Part shown: one piece after another, positions 35,187 through 44,323 of the stretch | Layout of the letters: every line of letters begins with the position of its first letter | Numbering within the stretch: position 1 is the first letter of the stretch | Assembly (NCBI RefSeq): GCF_012641395.1 | Contig: NZ_JABAIH010000008.1 | Span: 124,001 to 188,000, forward strand | Source of the DNA: Rhizobium sp. P32RR-XVIII | GTDB lineage: Bacteria; Pseudomonadota; Alphaproteobacteria; Rhizobiales; Rhizobiaceae | Reading direction: 5' to 3' | DNA: 64,000 nt | Program-made: the position numbers and the translations under genes | The notes under the pieces: model-generated | Told to the model about the DNA's origin: nothing | The model's database searches: none | The model's input: the letters and a program-made list of their open reading frames with translations, nothing else

Positions 35187-35643
35187 TTATCGACCCAACT
35201 CCGCGATCAAGAACCACCGCCAGAGATGGCGGCGACGGCGGAGCTTTCGGGCTCGCTTGCAGATAGTTGCATGCTCTACTGTCTGACTCTTCGCGGTTAT
35301 CGAGCGATCGACGGCCCGTCCTACGGAAGAGCGAACCCTTGCCGCACCTCCTGGGTTGCGTAGCCATTCAGCGCGGAAGTGATCCACGCGGCACCAGGCC
35401 GATATCGACGTACGCCCTGCTCGGTCCGCTCGCCAACGTAACCCCCGTCCTCCTACAATCGCAGGCCCCCAAAGGGGCGTTTATGCGTAAAAGTTATTAC
35501 GACCACAGATTATAGTATTTGACCGCAGATGGTAACTCGGCAATCGATACAGAAACGCAATATTGCAAGCTTTAGCCAGCCATCGTGCGGATTTCGCAAG
35601 GTCATGTCTTCATCTTGCAACGATTGGAGAAACGAGAAAATTC
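35187..35643. other. Intergenic region with the first copy of the duplicated LysR-type module
   Basis: 457 bases before the first mmgE/prpD gene. I see no credible gene. A short GCCCC-CAAA-GGGGC hairpin followed by GTTTA (35465-35482) lies directly before the 52-bp regulatory module at 35480-35531; it may insulate the promoter from upstream transcription. Confidence 0.5.
35480..35531 (+). promoter_or_regulatory. Duplicated promoter/LysR operator module, copy 1
   Basis: 52 bp that match 42105-42156 at 45 positions, including 25 identical bases at 35507-35531. It contains the inverted repeat GTAA-AAGTTA-TTAC (35487-35500), a LysR T-N11-A type box, and TATAGT as a possible -10. It lies 113 bp before the ATG of the PrpD gene. 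Confidence 0.65.
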
Positions 35644-37002
35644 ATGACGACGACACCGCCAATCTATCGGCTTAGCGGCCACATCGCTTCCGCAATGAGC
35701 GTGGAACTATCAGCCGCCGTTGTCGCCAAGACCAAAAATCATCTGCTCGATACGATTGGTGCGATCGTGTCGGGCTCTCATCTGTTGCCGGGCCGCATGG
35801 CGATCAACTTCATAAAGGGCGAAGGCGGAACGCAGGAGGCGACCGTCGTCGGCAGCAATATCAGCACGAGTGCCATCAACGCCGCCTGGGCGAACGGCAT
35901 GATGGGCCATGCGGACGAGACCGACGATCATCATCTTGCGTCAATCACCCATCCCGGCTGCTGCGTCATTCCGGCGGCACTTGCCGTCGGCGAGCGGGTA
36001 AAGGCAACGGGCGCCGAACTGATCAAGGCGGTCGCGCTCGGCTATGATGTCACGGCGCGCATCGGTGAAGCGCTGGGCAACAGGCTTTTCTTCGAAGGCA
36101 AGAGCATGGCGAGCTTTGGCGGCATCTTCGGATCCGCCGCCGCCGCCGCCGCACTCCTTCGGCTCGACGAAGCCCAGGTGCGTTACTGTCTTTCCTATTG
36201 CGCCCAGCAGGCCGCCGGCTCGCGCTCTTGGCAGCGCGACGCCGACCATATGGAGAAAGCCCACGTCCTTGGCGGCAGCCCTGCCCGAAACGGCGTGATG
36301 TTTGCCCTGCTGATGGCGTCCGGCTTCACCGGCGTGGAAGATGTCTTCTCCGGCGACTTCAATTTTTTCGCCGCGCATTCGCCGGGAGCTGACCAGTCAA
36401 TCCTCCTGCGTCGGCTTGGCGAATACAACGAGATCATGCGCACAAGCATCAAGAAATGGTGCGTCGGCGGGCCGATACAGGCGCCCTTGGACGGTCTCGA
36501 TACGCTGATGCGCCAGGGTGCGACCGCGGATGACATCGTACAGGTCGATGCGCGGGTAGCCTCGCATCACGCGCACGTGGTAGACAACCGGGACAACCCG
36601 ACGATTAACCTTCAGCACATTCTCGGCCTGCGCATGGCCGATGGAAAAGTGACCTTCGACAGCTGCCACGACATGGAACGCATGTCCGATCCGGCGGTGC
36701 TTCGCCAGAAAGCGAAGGTCAATCTGATCTATGACGAGGAAATGGACAAGCTCGCTCCACGGCGCCCGGTCGATGTCGAAATCACGCTGAGGAATGGAAG
36801 CAAGCTCCGCGAAAAGGCCAATGCCGTGCGTGGCACGGCCGACAATCCGATGGATTTCGATGAGGTCGAGACCAAGGCACTCGATCTCATGGCTCCGATC
36901 GTCGGCATCGAGCGGGCCCGCAGAATCTGCAGCGACGTTTCGTCACTGAACGAAGCCCCTGATCTTGCTGCATTAATGACAAACCTGTCGACGTCTGGTT
37001 GA
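35644..37002 (+). CDS. MmgE/PrpD-family protein (first)
   Basis: A 452-residue member of the family that includes 2-methylcitrate dehydratase and cis-aconitate decarboxylase; these enzymes dehydrate or decarboxylate tricarboxylates without an iron-sulfur cluster. Recognisable are GMMGHADETDDHH near residue 85 and THPGCCVIPAALAVGE, which correspond to the active-site HxxDxDDxH/HPG blocks. ATG 35644 has GGAGAAACG upstream. First gene of an operon with an Fe(III)-type ABC importer; it differs more from the other two PrpD proteins than they do from each other. The substrate is unknown. Confidence 0.9.
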   Translation: MTTTPPIYRLSGHIASAMSVELSAAVVAKTKNHLLDTIGAIVSGSHLLPGRMAINFIKGEGGTQEATVVGSNISTSAINAAWANGMMGHADETDDHHLASITHPGCCVIPAALAVGERVKATGAELIKAVALGYDVTARIGEALGNRLFFEGKSMASFGGIFGSAAAAAALLRLDEAQVRYCLSYCAQQAAGSRSWQRDADHMEKAHVLGGSPARNGVMFALLMASGFTGVEDVFSGDFNFFAAHSPGADQSILLRRLGEYNEIMRTSIKKWCVGGPIQAPLDGLDTLMRQGATADDIVQVDARVASHHAHVVDNRDNPTINLQHILGLRMADGKVTFDSCHDMERMSDPAVLRQKAKVNLIYDEEMDKLAPRRPVDVEITLRNGSKLREKANAVRGTADNPMDFDEVETKALDLMAPIVGIERARRICSDVSSLNEAPDLAALMTNLSTSG

Positions 37003-37043
37003 GGAGCGAGACGTCGATCACGTGCAATTGCTGGGAGGTAGAC

Positions 37044-38159
37044 ATGCACATGAAGAAACATATCAGAGTTACTGCAATGGCTGTGGGCGCTCTTGTCGCG
37101 TCGACGGTCGCAAGCTCGACCGCCTATTCTCAGACGGTGGATCCGGCGCTCGCCGATTCCTGGGCCTTCGCTCAGAAGGAGATGCCGGGCCTGCCTTACG
37201 ACCTTCTGAAGAATGCCTGTGCGGAAGCAGCCCTGATGATCTATTCGGGAACCTGGCCGGATGCGACTGACAATGTGGTCAAGCACTTCAAGGAGCGCTT
37301 TCCCTGCATCAAGGACGTCCAGACATTCGTGACCCAGACCGGGCCGCGTCGCGAGCGGTTTCTGGCGGAGGTCCGCTCGAACCATAATATTGCTGACATC
37401 ATTCAGGACACCGACCCCGGCACGCTCGAAAGCCAGGCGAAGGACGGCTTGATCGCCAACTACAAGATCACAAACGACAGCGCCTATGACGACAGCCTGA
37501 AGCAGACCGGCTACTGGTATCCGTTCCGGTCATCGACCATGGGTATCGCCTGGAACACGGATGCGGTTTCCGACGACGACGCGAAAGCCTTCGCGACATG
37601 GAAGGGAATGCTCGATCCACGCTGGAAGGGACGGGTCGGCGTTGCGGATCCTGCGAGCGGCGGCGCGGCCTATCTCCCCTGGTTCCTCTGGCCAAAGATG
37701 TTCGACCAGGCCTTCATGGACGGGTTGAAGAAAAATCAGCCGCGGGCCTTCATCGCCGTCAATCCGACAGTCGCAGCCCTTTCGTCCGGTGACATCGACG
37801 TCTATTTCGGTGCGGACGACGCTTCGCTGTCGCCGGCCTGGGCGTCCGGCGCACCGATCAAATGGGTCCTGCCGGAGCCGGCGATCAGCACCCCGACCGG
37901 ACAGGCAATATCGGCGACCGCGCCGCATCCCAATGCCGCACGGCTCTATCAGGAATATGCGTTCACCGAAGAAGGTTACGGTGCCTGGCAGAGCATCGGC
38001 GGCGGGCCTTCGGTTCGAAAGGGCTTCGCCGATCAGCGCGATGTCGCCAAGGAAGGCTGGTACAAGACACCGACGAAGTTCGTCGAGTACGATCCAGCCG
38101 ATGCGTCGAAGGCGCGCGACGCTGTCAACGTCCAGTTTCACGATGTCGTCGGAAAATAG
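37044..38159 (+). CDS. Fe(III)/thiamine-type ABC transporter substrate-binding protein (first)
   Basis: A 371-residue periplasmic binding protein with a signal peptide (MKKHIRV, hydrophobic run, TAYS-QT). It has the layout of the family once called iron-binding, many of whose members bind organic acids or organophosphonates. I do not see the paired tyrosines of true ferric-binding FbpA placed convincingly. GGGAGG lies 5 bp before ATG 37044. Between a PrpD gene and the matching permease and ATPase, so a carboxylate ligand is more likely than iron (inference). Confidence 0.88.
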   Translation: MHMKKHIRVTAMAVGALVASTVASSTAYSQTVDPALADSWAFAQKEMPGLPYDLLKNACAEAALMIYSGTWPDATDNVVKHFKERFPCIKDVQTFVTQTGPRRERFLAEVRSNHNIADIIQDTDPGTLESQAKDGLIANYKITNDSAYDDSLKQTGYWYPFRSSTMGIAWNTDAVSDDDAKAFATWKGMLDPRWKGRVGVADPASGGAAYLPWFLWPKMFDQAFMDGLKKNQPRAFIAVNPTVAALSSGDIDVYFGADDASLSPAWASGAPIKWVLPEPAISTPTGQAISATAPHPNAARLYQEYAFTEEGYGAWQSIGGGPSVRKGFADQRDVAKEGWYKTPTKFVEYDPADASKARDAVNVQFHDVVGK

Positions 38160-38171
38160 GGCCGCATCCCG

Positions 38172-38191
38172 GATCCCGTGCAGACGGGGTC
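38172..38191 (+). terminator. Hairpin between binding-protein and permease genes
   Basis: GATCCCGT-GCAG-ACGGGGTC with one T-G pair, 12 bp after the stop. No U tract; likely a message stabiliser. Confidence 0.45.
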
Positions 38192-38304
38192 TCCGCGGAT
38201 GGCTTGCCTAACGGATGGCTTCCGGTTGAGGAAAGACAGACAACGGCGCCGTTATGCGCAGCGCGCGGCGACGCCGGAATGAACATATTTGAAAGGATCA
38301 AACA

Positions 38305-40038
38305 ATGAGCGTGGTTGAGAAGGAAGAAATCAGCCTTCCTTCGTCCGGCCGGCACTGGCTGAATTTCGACAGGATCGTCAGCACCCTCGCCATGGCCGTG
38401 AGCTTCGTGCTCATCATCGCGCCTCTTGCCTTTCTGTTCTTCGGATCCTTCCGTAGCGGATCGCCCGGCGATCCGCAGGCGGTTTTTACCTTCGGTAACT
38501 GGATAACCGCCTATAGCGATCCGGTCATCCGGATCGCTTTCCTGAATACGGTCATGCTGTCGGCAACGGTCGCGCTGATTTCGATCCTTATGGGTTCCGT
38601 CATTGCCTGGATCGTTGCGCGAACGGATGCTCCGGGCCGCAAGCAGCTGGCAATCTTCCTGATCATTCCTCTGATGATCTCGGGTCTGGTGACGACGCTT
38701 GCCTGGATTGCGCTGCTTGCTCCGAACGCAGGGTTCATCAACGCCATCTGCCGTTCGCTGTTTGGCATCCGTACGGTCTTCGATATCTATTCCTTCAAGG
38801 GAATGGTGCTCATCCTGGTCCTGCACTACACCTCCTTCGCCTTCATCCCGATCTATACCGCCTTGCGATCCATCGACGGACGGTTGGAAGAAGCGTCATA
38901 CATGCTGGGCGCCAGTCCGTTTCAGACTGCATGGCGCATGACGGTGCGGCTCGTGTTTCCGACGCTCGCATCGACGTTCCTGCTGATCTTCATTTTCGTC
39001 GCGGAGAATTTTCCCGTTCCAACCGTTCTCGGCTCGAACAGCGGCTTCCAGACGCTTGCATCAACCATCTTCACGGAGATGCAGGTGGAACCGTCCAACC
39101 CACCGCTTGCTGCCGCGGTCGGCACCATGCTGCTCTGGATCGCCCTTGTGGGGACGATATGGCAGCGCCGGATCGCAAATCGCTCGTCCCGTTACGTAAC
39201 GATCGCCGGCAAGGGCGGCCAGGCGCGCGTGACGAAGCTCGGCAAATGGCGGTATGCGGCAACGGGCGTGCTGGTTCTTTATTTTCTCGTTTCCGTCGTC
39301 CTGCCGTACGCCGCGCTGGTATTCTCGTCCTTCCTGAAGTTCGTGACGCCCCGGCTGAGCTACAGGCTGTTCACGCTGGACAACTACACGAGGCTGCTGC
39401 GCTGGGAAGCCCTCATTCCCCTGCGAAACTCGCTGTTGCTGGGGCTCGTCGTCGGCTTTGTGGCAACCTTCCTTTACATCTTCATGGCCTACCTCATTCG
39501 CAGGTCGCGAAACTGGACTGGCGCGGCGATGGATTACGTTGCGCTCGCCCCCACCGTCATGCCGGCACTGGTTCTCGCGGTCGGCTTCGTATGGACTTAC
39601 ATCTGGCTGCCGATCCCCATATACGGAACGATCTGGATCCTCGTTCTCGCCTACATAACGCGGTATTACGGTTACGGGATAAGGCAGGCGCGCGCCGCAT
39701 TCGTCCAGATTTCCGACGAACTTTCCGAAGCTGCACGCATGACAGGCGCATCGCCGCTACGCGCCTTCCGCGATGTCATGCTCCCCATCCTCAGGCCCGC
39801 GATCCTGTCGATATGGACGATGCTGTTCATCTTCTTCTTCATGGAGGTCAGCGTTACCATCATGCTTTACAATCCGCAGACGAAAACCTTGCCGATACTT
39901 CTTTGGGAAAGTCTTTCGGCAGGAAATCTGACCGCAGCATTTGCCGTGGCCGTCGTGGAATCAACGACGATTTTCGTGGTTCTTTATATCACCAATCATT
40001 TCTTCGGTATTTTGCGGTCATCCCTTGAGAGTTCATAG
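38305..40038 (+). CDS. Fe(III)-type ABC transporter permease, two fused permease domains (first)
   Basis: A 577-residue inner-membrane protein in which two BPD_transp_1 domains are joined, each with its EAA loop (EASYMLGASPF near residue 193 and EAARMTGASPL near 470), so one chain replaces a permease dimer. About 12 hydrophobic segments. AAGGA precedes the ATG. It works with the preceding binding protein and the following ATPase. Confidence 0.93.
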   Translation: MSVVEKEEISLPSSGRHWLNFDRIVSTLAMAVSFVLIIAPLAFLFFGSFRSGSPGDPQAVFTFGNWITAYSDPVIRIAFLNTVMLSATVALISILMGSVIAWIVARTDAPGRKQLAIFLIIPLMISGLVTTLAWIALLAPNAGFINAICRSLFGIRTVFDIYSFKGMVLILVLHYTSFAFIPIYTALRSIDGRLEEASYMLGASPFQTAWRMTVRLVFPTLASTFLLIFIFVAENFPVPTVLGSNSGFQTLASTIFTEMQVEPSNPPLAAAVGTMLLWIALVGTIWQRRIANRSSRYVTIAGKGGQARVTKLGKWRYAATGVLVLYFLVSVVLPYAALVFSSFLKFVTPRLSYRLFTLDNYTRLLRWEALIPLRNSLLLGLVVGFVATFLYIFMAYLIRRSRNWTGAAMDYVALAPTVMPALVLAVGFVWTYIWLPIPIYGTIWILVLAYITRYYGYGIRQARAAFVQISDELSEAARMTGASPLRAFRDVMLPILRPAILSIWTMLFIFFFMEVSVTIMLYNPQTKTLPILLWESLSAGNLTAAFAVAVVESTTIFVVLYITNHFFGILRSSLESS

Positions 40039-40052
40039 AAGAGGTCGAATAC

Positions 40053-41129
40053 GTGCCCGTTATTGAGGTAAGCCACCTTACAAAAAAATTCGGGGCTTTA
40101 ACGGCGGTCGATGACGTGTCGTTCACCGTCGACGCCGGCGAAATCCTCGTCATCGTCGGAGGCAGCGGCTCGGGAAAGACAACGACGTTGCGATGCGTTG
40201 CCGGGCTCGAAGAGCCAAGCAGCGGACAGGTCACGATCGACGGAGCAACGGTGTCGTCCTCCGGGCTGTTCGTGCCGCCGGAACGCCGCGGCATCGGCAT
40301 GGTCTTCCAGTCCTACGCGCTCTGGCCTCACATGACGATCTACGAGAACGTCGCCTATGGGCTGGTCCTAAAACGGACGCCCGCCGCACAGATCAACGAG
40401 GCGGTGATGCGCGTGATGGATCTCGTCGGGCTGGGCGGGCTTGAGAAGAGGTTTCCCTCCACGCTGAGCGGCGGCCAGCAGCAGCGCGTGGCACTGGCGC
40501 GAAGCGCAGTGGTCGAGCCCAAGGTTCTGCTGCTCGATGAACCCCTGAGCAACCTCGATGCGAAGCTGCGCGAGCAGATGCGAACCGATCTGCGCGTGCT
40601 TGTCAGAAAGCTCAACATGACGGCAATCCATATTACCCACGACCAGAACGAGGCGATGGCGATCGCGGACAAGGTTATCTACATGCACCGGGGCCGCATC
40701 GAGCAGGCTGGCACCCCGCGGGAGCTCTACCGCTCGCCCAACAGCAAGCGGGTCGCCCAATTCATCGGCAGCGCCACCTTCATCGACGGCAAGGTCGTGC
40801 GGCCGCCGGCAGACGGGAAGGTGGTGGTCCAAACGCCGGATGGAACCGAGATCGTCTCCTGCACGGATCAGAAACTCGACGTCGGAGGACTTGTTACAAT
40901 TGCCGTCAGGCCCGAAAACGTCGTTCTCTCACAGTTCCCCACGCCCGGAGAGAATGTCTTTACCGGCACGATCGCCGACGAAACCTACCTCGGAGACCGC
41001 ATAGAATCCCTGATAGACGCACTGGGAACGAAGCTGCGGGTTTGGCATGCCGATGATATTCCCGTAGGCTCCGAGGTCTACTGCAGCGTCAAGCCGGCGA
41101 AGGTGCTCTGCTTCGGCCCCGGCACATAG
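40053..41129 (+). CDS. ABC transporter ATP-binding protein, PotA/FbpC type (first)
   Basis: A 358-residue ATPase starting at GTG. Walker A is GGSGSGKTT near residue 35, Q-loop FQSYALWPHM, signature LSGGQQQRVALARS, Walker B LLDEPLSNLD, and a C-terminal TOBE-type domain (VRPENV near 290). It follows the fused permease by 14 bp. Closely similar in layout to the ATPase at 46047, as expected for duplicated importers. Confidence 0.93.
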   Translation: MPVIEVSHLTKKFGALTAVDDVSFTVDAGEILVIVGGSGSGKTTTLRCVAGLEEPSSGQVTIDGATVSSSGLFVPPERRGIGMVFQSYALWPHMTIYENVAYGLVLKRTPAAQINEAVMRVMDLVGLGGLEKRFPSTLSGGQQQRVALARSAVVEPKVLLLDEPLSNLDAKLREQMRTDLRVLVRKLNMTAIHITHDQNEAMAIADKVIYMHRGRIEQAGTPRELYRSPNSKRVAQFIGSATFIDGKVVRPPADGKVVVQTPDGTEIVSCTDQKLDVGGLVTIAVRPENVVLSQFPTPGENVFTGTIADETYLGDRIESLIDALGTKLRVWHADDIPVGSEVYCSVKPAKVLCFGPGT

Positions 41130-41165
41130 CCGGAAGGCGCGCAGAGCGTTCGATCGGATAGCGTC

Positions 41166-42101
41166 TCACTCGGAGAGAATTGCCGCCGAGAATGCGGCGT
41201 CAACCGCCTTGCGCGTCAGTGAGGGCTCAAACATCTCGATGAAGTCATAAGCGTAGCTGCGCAGGTAGCTGTCCTTCGCCATGCCGACATAAATAGTGTT
41301 GGGCGGGAAGAGGTGACTGACATCCCGCATTCTGATGCTCGCATCGAGCGTCGGATCATAGACGATGCTCGCAGCGATCGCGATGCCGATGCCCATCTTG
41401 ACGTAGGTCTTCATGACGTCGGCATCCGTCGCGCTCATGACGATGCGTGGCGACAGGCCGGCACGCCGGAATTCCTCGGCGATCTTCGCCCGGCCTGTAA
41501 AAAGCGAATCGTAGGTGATCATCGGATGCTGGGCAAGGTCGGCCAGCGTGACCTTCTTCAGTTGCAGAACCTCGTGATCGGGCTTCGCCAGAACGATGCG
41601 CATCAGCTGATAGCAGGGCAGCAGAATGAGATTGCGCACCGGCGTCAGCGGTTCGGCGGCAATCGAAAGATCCGCCTCGCCTGCCGCGATCCATTCCGCA
41701 ATCTCGGTCGGGTTTCCCTGCCGCAGGCTCAGACGGACCTTCGGATAACGATCGATGAACGCCTTGATGGTCTTCGGCAAAACATAGCGGGCGTGGGTGT
41801 GGGTCGTCGCCACCGTCAGATCGCCCTCGTCCTTTGCGGAAAACTCCCGGCCGATCTGCGAGATCGTACCGGCATCGGCAAGCATTCTTCGCGCCACGCC
41901 CAGGATCGCCTCTCCGGCCTTGGTGAGCGCCACGAGGCGCTTTCCGCTGCGGACGAATAACCGTGTTCCGAGTTCGTCCTCCAGGGTCCTCACATAGCGG
42001 CTGACGCCTGGCTGGGACCGGTGGAGGGTGTCGGATGCATTCGACAAGTTGAGGTCGTGATCAACGATTGCGCAGAGATATCGCAGTTGCTGGAGCGTCA
42101 T
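41166..42101 (-). CDS. LysR-family regulator, CysB-like (first)
   Basis: A 311-residue LTTR. The winged helix (QQLRYLCAIVDHDLNLSNASDTLHRSQPGVSR, core TLHRSQPGVSRYVRTLE) lies in residues 1-65. The effector domain has TTHTHARYVLP near 95 and ATDADVMKTYVKMGIGIAI near 235, as in CysB/Cbl. Divergent from the dehydrogenase operon. The 52-bp module lies immediately before its own ATG (4 bp away), which fits direct autoregulation. It probably controls both copies of the module. Confidence 0.92.
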   Translation of the reverse strand: MTLQQLRYLCAIVDHDLNLSNASDTLHRSQPGVSRYVRTLEDELGTRLFVRSGKRLVALTKAGEAILGVARRMLADAGTISQIGREFSAKDEGDLTVATTHTHARYVLPKTIKAFIDRYPKVRLSLRQGNPTEIAEWIAAGEADLSIAAEPLTPVRNLILLPCYQLMRIVLAKPDHEVLQLKKVTLADLAQHPMITYDSLFTGRAKIAEEFRRAGLSPRIVMSATDADVMKTYVKMGIGIAIAASIVYDPTLDASIRMRDVSHLFPPNTIYVGMAKDSYLRSYAYDFIEMFEPSLTRKAVDAAFSAAILSE

Positions 42102-42104
42102 CGC

Positions 42105-42156
42105 TTTATGCCTAAATGTTATTAGAAACGAAGATTATAGTATTTGACCGCAGATG
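42105..42156 (+). promoter_or_regulatory. Duplicated promoter/LysR operator module, copy 2
   Basis: Second copy of the 35480-35531 module. The inverted repeat is CTAA-ATGTTA-TTAG (42112-42125). Compared with copy 1 the outer pair changed from G...C to C...G, preserving symmetry. On the minus strand TATAAT can be read as a -10 for lysR. Confidence 0.65.
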
Positions 42157-42228
42157 AAACGCAAGCGAAGGATTTCATCCAAGGAAGAAATAATTCTCAG
42201 CCGTTATCCACGACAGGAAAGAAACATC

Positions 42229-43308
42229 ATGACGAACAAGAGCAATTTCAGGCTAGGCGTACTTGCGGGCGACGGTATCGGACCGGAGATTACGGAGGCC
42301 ACCGTTCGCGTTCTCGAGGCAGCGGCTGGCATTGCTTCGGCACCCGTCACCCTGACGCCCGCTGTGGTGGGGTGGAAAGCCTACGAAAAGTCGAAGTCCA
42401 CACTTCCTGATGAAACGCTCAACGTTCTCAATGCCAGCGACGGCTGGATTCTCGGGCCGACATTTGCCGGCGAATATCCGAAGGACGATCCGATCCGCGG
42501 TCATCCGAGCGGCTTTCTCCGTCGCCATTTCAAGCTGTTCGGCAACGTCCGTCCCGTCGAGGCGTGGTCTCAGTTCAATCCCCTCATCCCCGACCTCAAG
42601 GTGACGATCATCCGCGAGAACACGGAAGGCTTCTATCCGGATCGCAACCTCGCCTGGGGTTACGGCGAATTCAAGCCGACGGAGGACGTCGCATTGTCCT
42701 TGCGCGTCATCACCGGCGTCGCATGCGACCGTTTCGCGCGCTTCGCGCTCGAACATGCAAAGGCAAACGGCAACTCCGTCCTTCACATCGCGCACAAACG
42801 CACGGCGATGCCGCAGACCGAAGGGCTGTTCATTTCCGCCTTTGAAAAGCTGCAGCCTGAGTTCCCCGACATCTCCGTGGAGCTCCTGCGCATCGACACG
42901 TTCAGTTCGTCCTTCCCGCGTGAACCGCATCGCTACAAGCTCGTTGCGACCACGAACCTCTTTGGCGACATCCTTTCCGACCAGGCATCCGGCCTTGCCG
43001 GCGGCGTCGGCATGGCAGCCTCGCTCAATGCCGGCACCGACAAGGCCATGGCGCAAGCAGTGCACGGCACCGCGCCTGATATCGCCGGCCAGGGCAAGGC
43101 CAATCCCTCCGCCCTGATCCTTTCCGCCGCAATGCTGATGACCTGGTGGTTCCAGAAGACGGGCGAGGCATCCTACCGCAAGGCGGCGACGCTGATGGAG
43201 GAAGGCGTCCGCCGTGCGGTCGAAACCGGCAATACGACGGCCGACCTCGGCGGAAAGGCCGGCACGGCGGAATTTGCCGACGCCGTCATCAAGCAGATGC
43301 AGAAATAA
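42229..43308 (+). CDS. Isocitrate/isopropylmalate dehydrogenase family protein
   Basis: A 359-residue NAD(P)-dependent beta-decarboxylating dehydrogenase. Marks are GDGIGPEI near residue 12, RENTEGFY near 128, the catalytic lysine in HIAHKRTAM near 183, and the metal aspartates in TNLFGDILSDQASGLAGG near 240. The family acts on malate-type 2-hydroxyacids with a 3-carboxyl group (isocitrate, isopropylmalate, homoisocitrate, tartrate). No leucine-synthesis neighbours, so a catabolic substrate is likely. ATG 42229 has AGGAAAG upstream. Directly downstream of the LysR module. Confidence 0.92.
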   Translation: MTNKSNFRLGVLAGDGIGPEITEATVRVLEAAAGIASAPVTLTPAVVGWKAYEKSKSTLPDETLNVLNASDGWILGPTFAGEYPKDDPIRGHPSGFLRRHFKLFGNVRPVEAWSQFNPLIPDLKVTIIRENTEGFYPDRNLAWGYGEFKPTEDVALSLRVITGVACDRFARFALEHAKANGNSVLHIAHKRTAMPQTEGLFISAFEKLQPEFPDISVELLRIDTFSSSFPREPHRYKLVATTNLFGDILSDQASGLAGGVGMAASLNAGTDKAMAQAVHGTAPDIAGQGKANPSALILSAAMLMTWWFQKTGEASYRKAATLMEEGVRRAVETGNTTADLGGKAGTAEFADAVIKQMQK

Positions 43309-43322
43309 CCATCAGGATACTA

Positions 43323-43360
43323 CGTCGAAGCGATCCGCCCTTCGGCATGTCGCTTCGACG
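43323..43360 (+). terminator. 11-bp hairpin between dehydrogenase and amidohydrolase genes
   Basis: CGTCGAAGCGA pairs perfectly with TCGCTTCGACG across a 16-base loop. No U tract; partial termination or mRNA protection. Confidence 0.5.
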
Positions 43361-43386
43361 GCTTGGATGCAACCAAGGACCAATCG

Positions 43387-44277
43387 ATGACAACCGAAAA
43401 CCAAATCGTACCCCCGACCATCCCCGGTCCGGATCCGAACCCGCGCAAGCCGCATGTCAGCATTCCAGCGCTCGCCTGCGATTGCCATGCCCACGTGTTC
43501 GGCCCGCAGACCCGCTATAAATACAGCCCGTCCCGGCGCTATACGCCTGCGGATGCGCTGCTCCCCGACTACGTCCATATGCTGCGGGTGCTCGGCTTCG
43601 GACGGGGCGTGCTCGTCCAACCGAGCGCCTACATGACCGACAACACGGCACTCCTCGACGCGCTGGCGGAGAGCGAATTTCCGCTTCGCGGAATTGCCGT
43701 TGTCGAGCCGACGATCTCCGATTCCGAACTTGAACGCATGAACACGCTCGGCGTTCGCGGCCTTCGCCTCAATCTCAAGAACGCCAACGGCATGGACGAG
43801 GCCGGCGCCCTGCGGATTGCCCAGCGCATCAAGGATCTCGGCTGGCACATCGTGCTTCGCATCGACAGCGACGACCTGGATGCCACCGAGCGGCTAATCG
43901 ACAAGCTCCCCGTGGATGTCGCAATCGATCACTTCGGACAGATCCCGGTAAAAGAGGGTCTCAACGGAACGCTCTTCACGGCGCTGCTGCGGCTTCTGCG
44001 CGGCGGGCGCCTCTGGATGAAGATGACGGGGCCGATGAGGATCTCCAAGCAGGAGTTTCCGCATGCCGATGTCGTCCCGTTCGCGCAGGCCCTCGCCGAG
44101 ACTGCGCCGGACCGGCTGCTGTGGGGGACGGACTGGCCGCATACCACGATCGAAACGGCCATGCCGAACGACGGCGATCTCTGCGATCTGCTTTCGACAT
44201 GGATTCCCGACGCCGACACGCGGAAGAAGATCCTGGTCGACAATCCAGCTAGGCTCTTCGGTTTTGAAGCAGGCTGA
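43387..44277 (+). CDS. Amidohydrolase-superfamily protein, LigI-like (first)
   Basis: A 296-residue PF04909 TIM-barrel hydrolase. The metal-site start is CDCHAHVFGPQ near residue 31, and the last catalytic aspartate lies in LWGTDWPH near 245. LigI, with the same CHMHVFGP-type block, opens 2-pyrone-4,6-dicarboxylate; relatives open or isomerise sugar-acid lactones. Here a lactone or cyclic form of a tri- or dicarboxylate is a reasonable substrate (inference). AAGGA lies 7 bp before ATG 43387. A clear paralogue occurs at 49869. Confidence 0.9.
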   Translation: MTTENQIVPPTIPGPDPNPRKPHVSIPALACDCHAHVFGPQTRYKYSPSRRYTPADALLPDYVHMLRVLGFGRGVLVQPSAYMTDNTALLDALAESEFPLRGIAVVEPTISDSELERMNTLGVRGLRLNLKNANGMDEAGALRIAQRIKDLGWHIVLRIDSDDLDATERLIDKLPVDVAIDHFGQIPVKEGLNGTLFTALLRLLRGGRLWMKMTGPMRISKQEFPHADVVPFAQALAETAPDRLLWGTDWPHTTIETAMPNDGDLCDLLSTWIPDADTRKKILVDNPARLFGFEAG

Positions 44278-44323
44278 ATCTCCCGGCGATGCAAGGCCGT
44301 AACCCAAGGTATGTGAGGCATTC

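Noticed and set aside
35267..35515. 82-codon plus-strand frame before the first PrpD gene
   Set aside because: It runs through the duplicated regulatory module, has no ribosome site and no similarity that I recognise.
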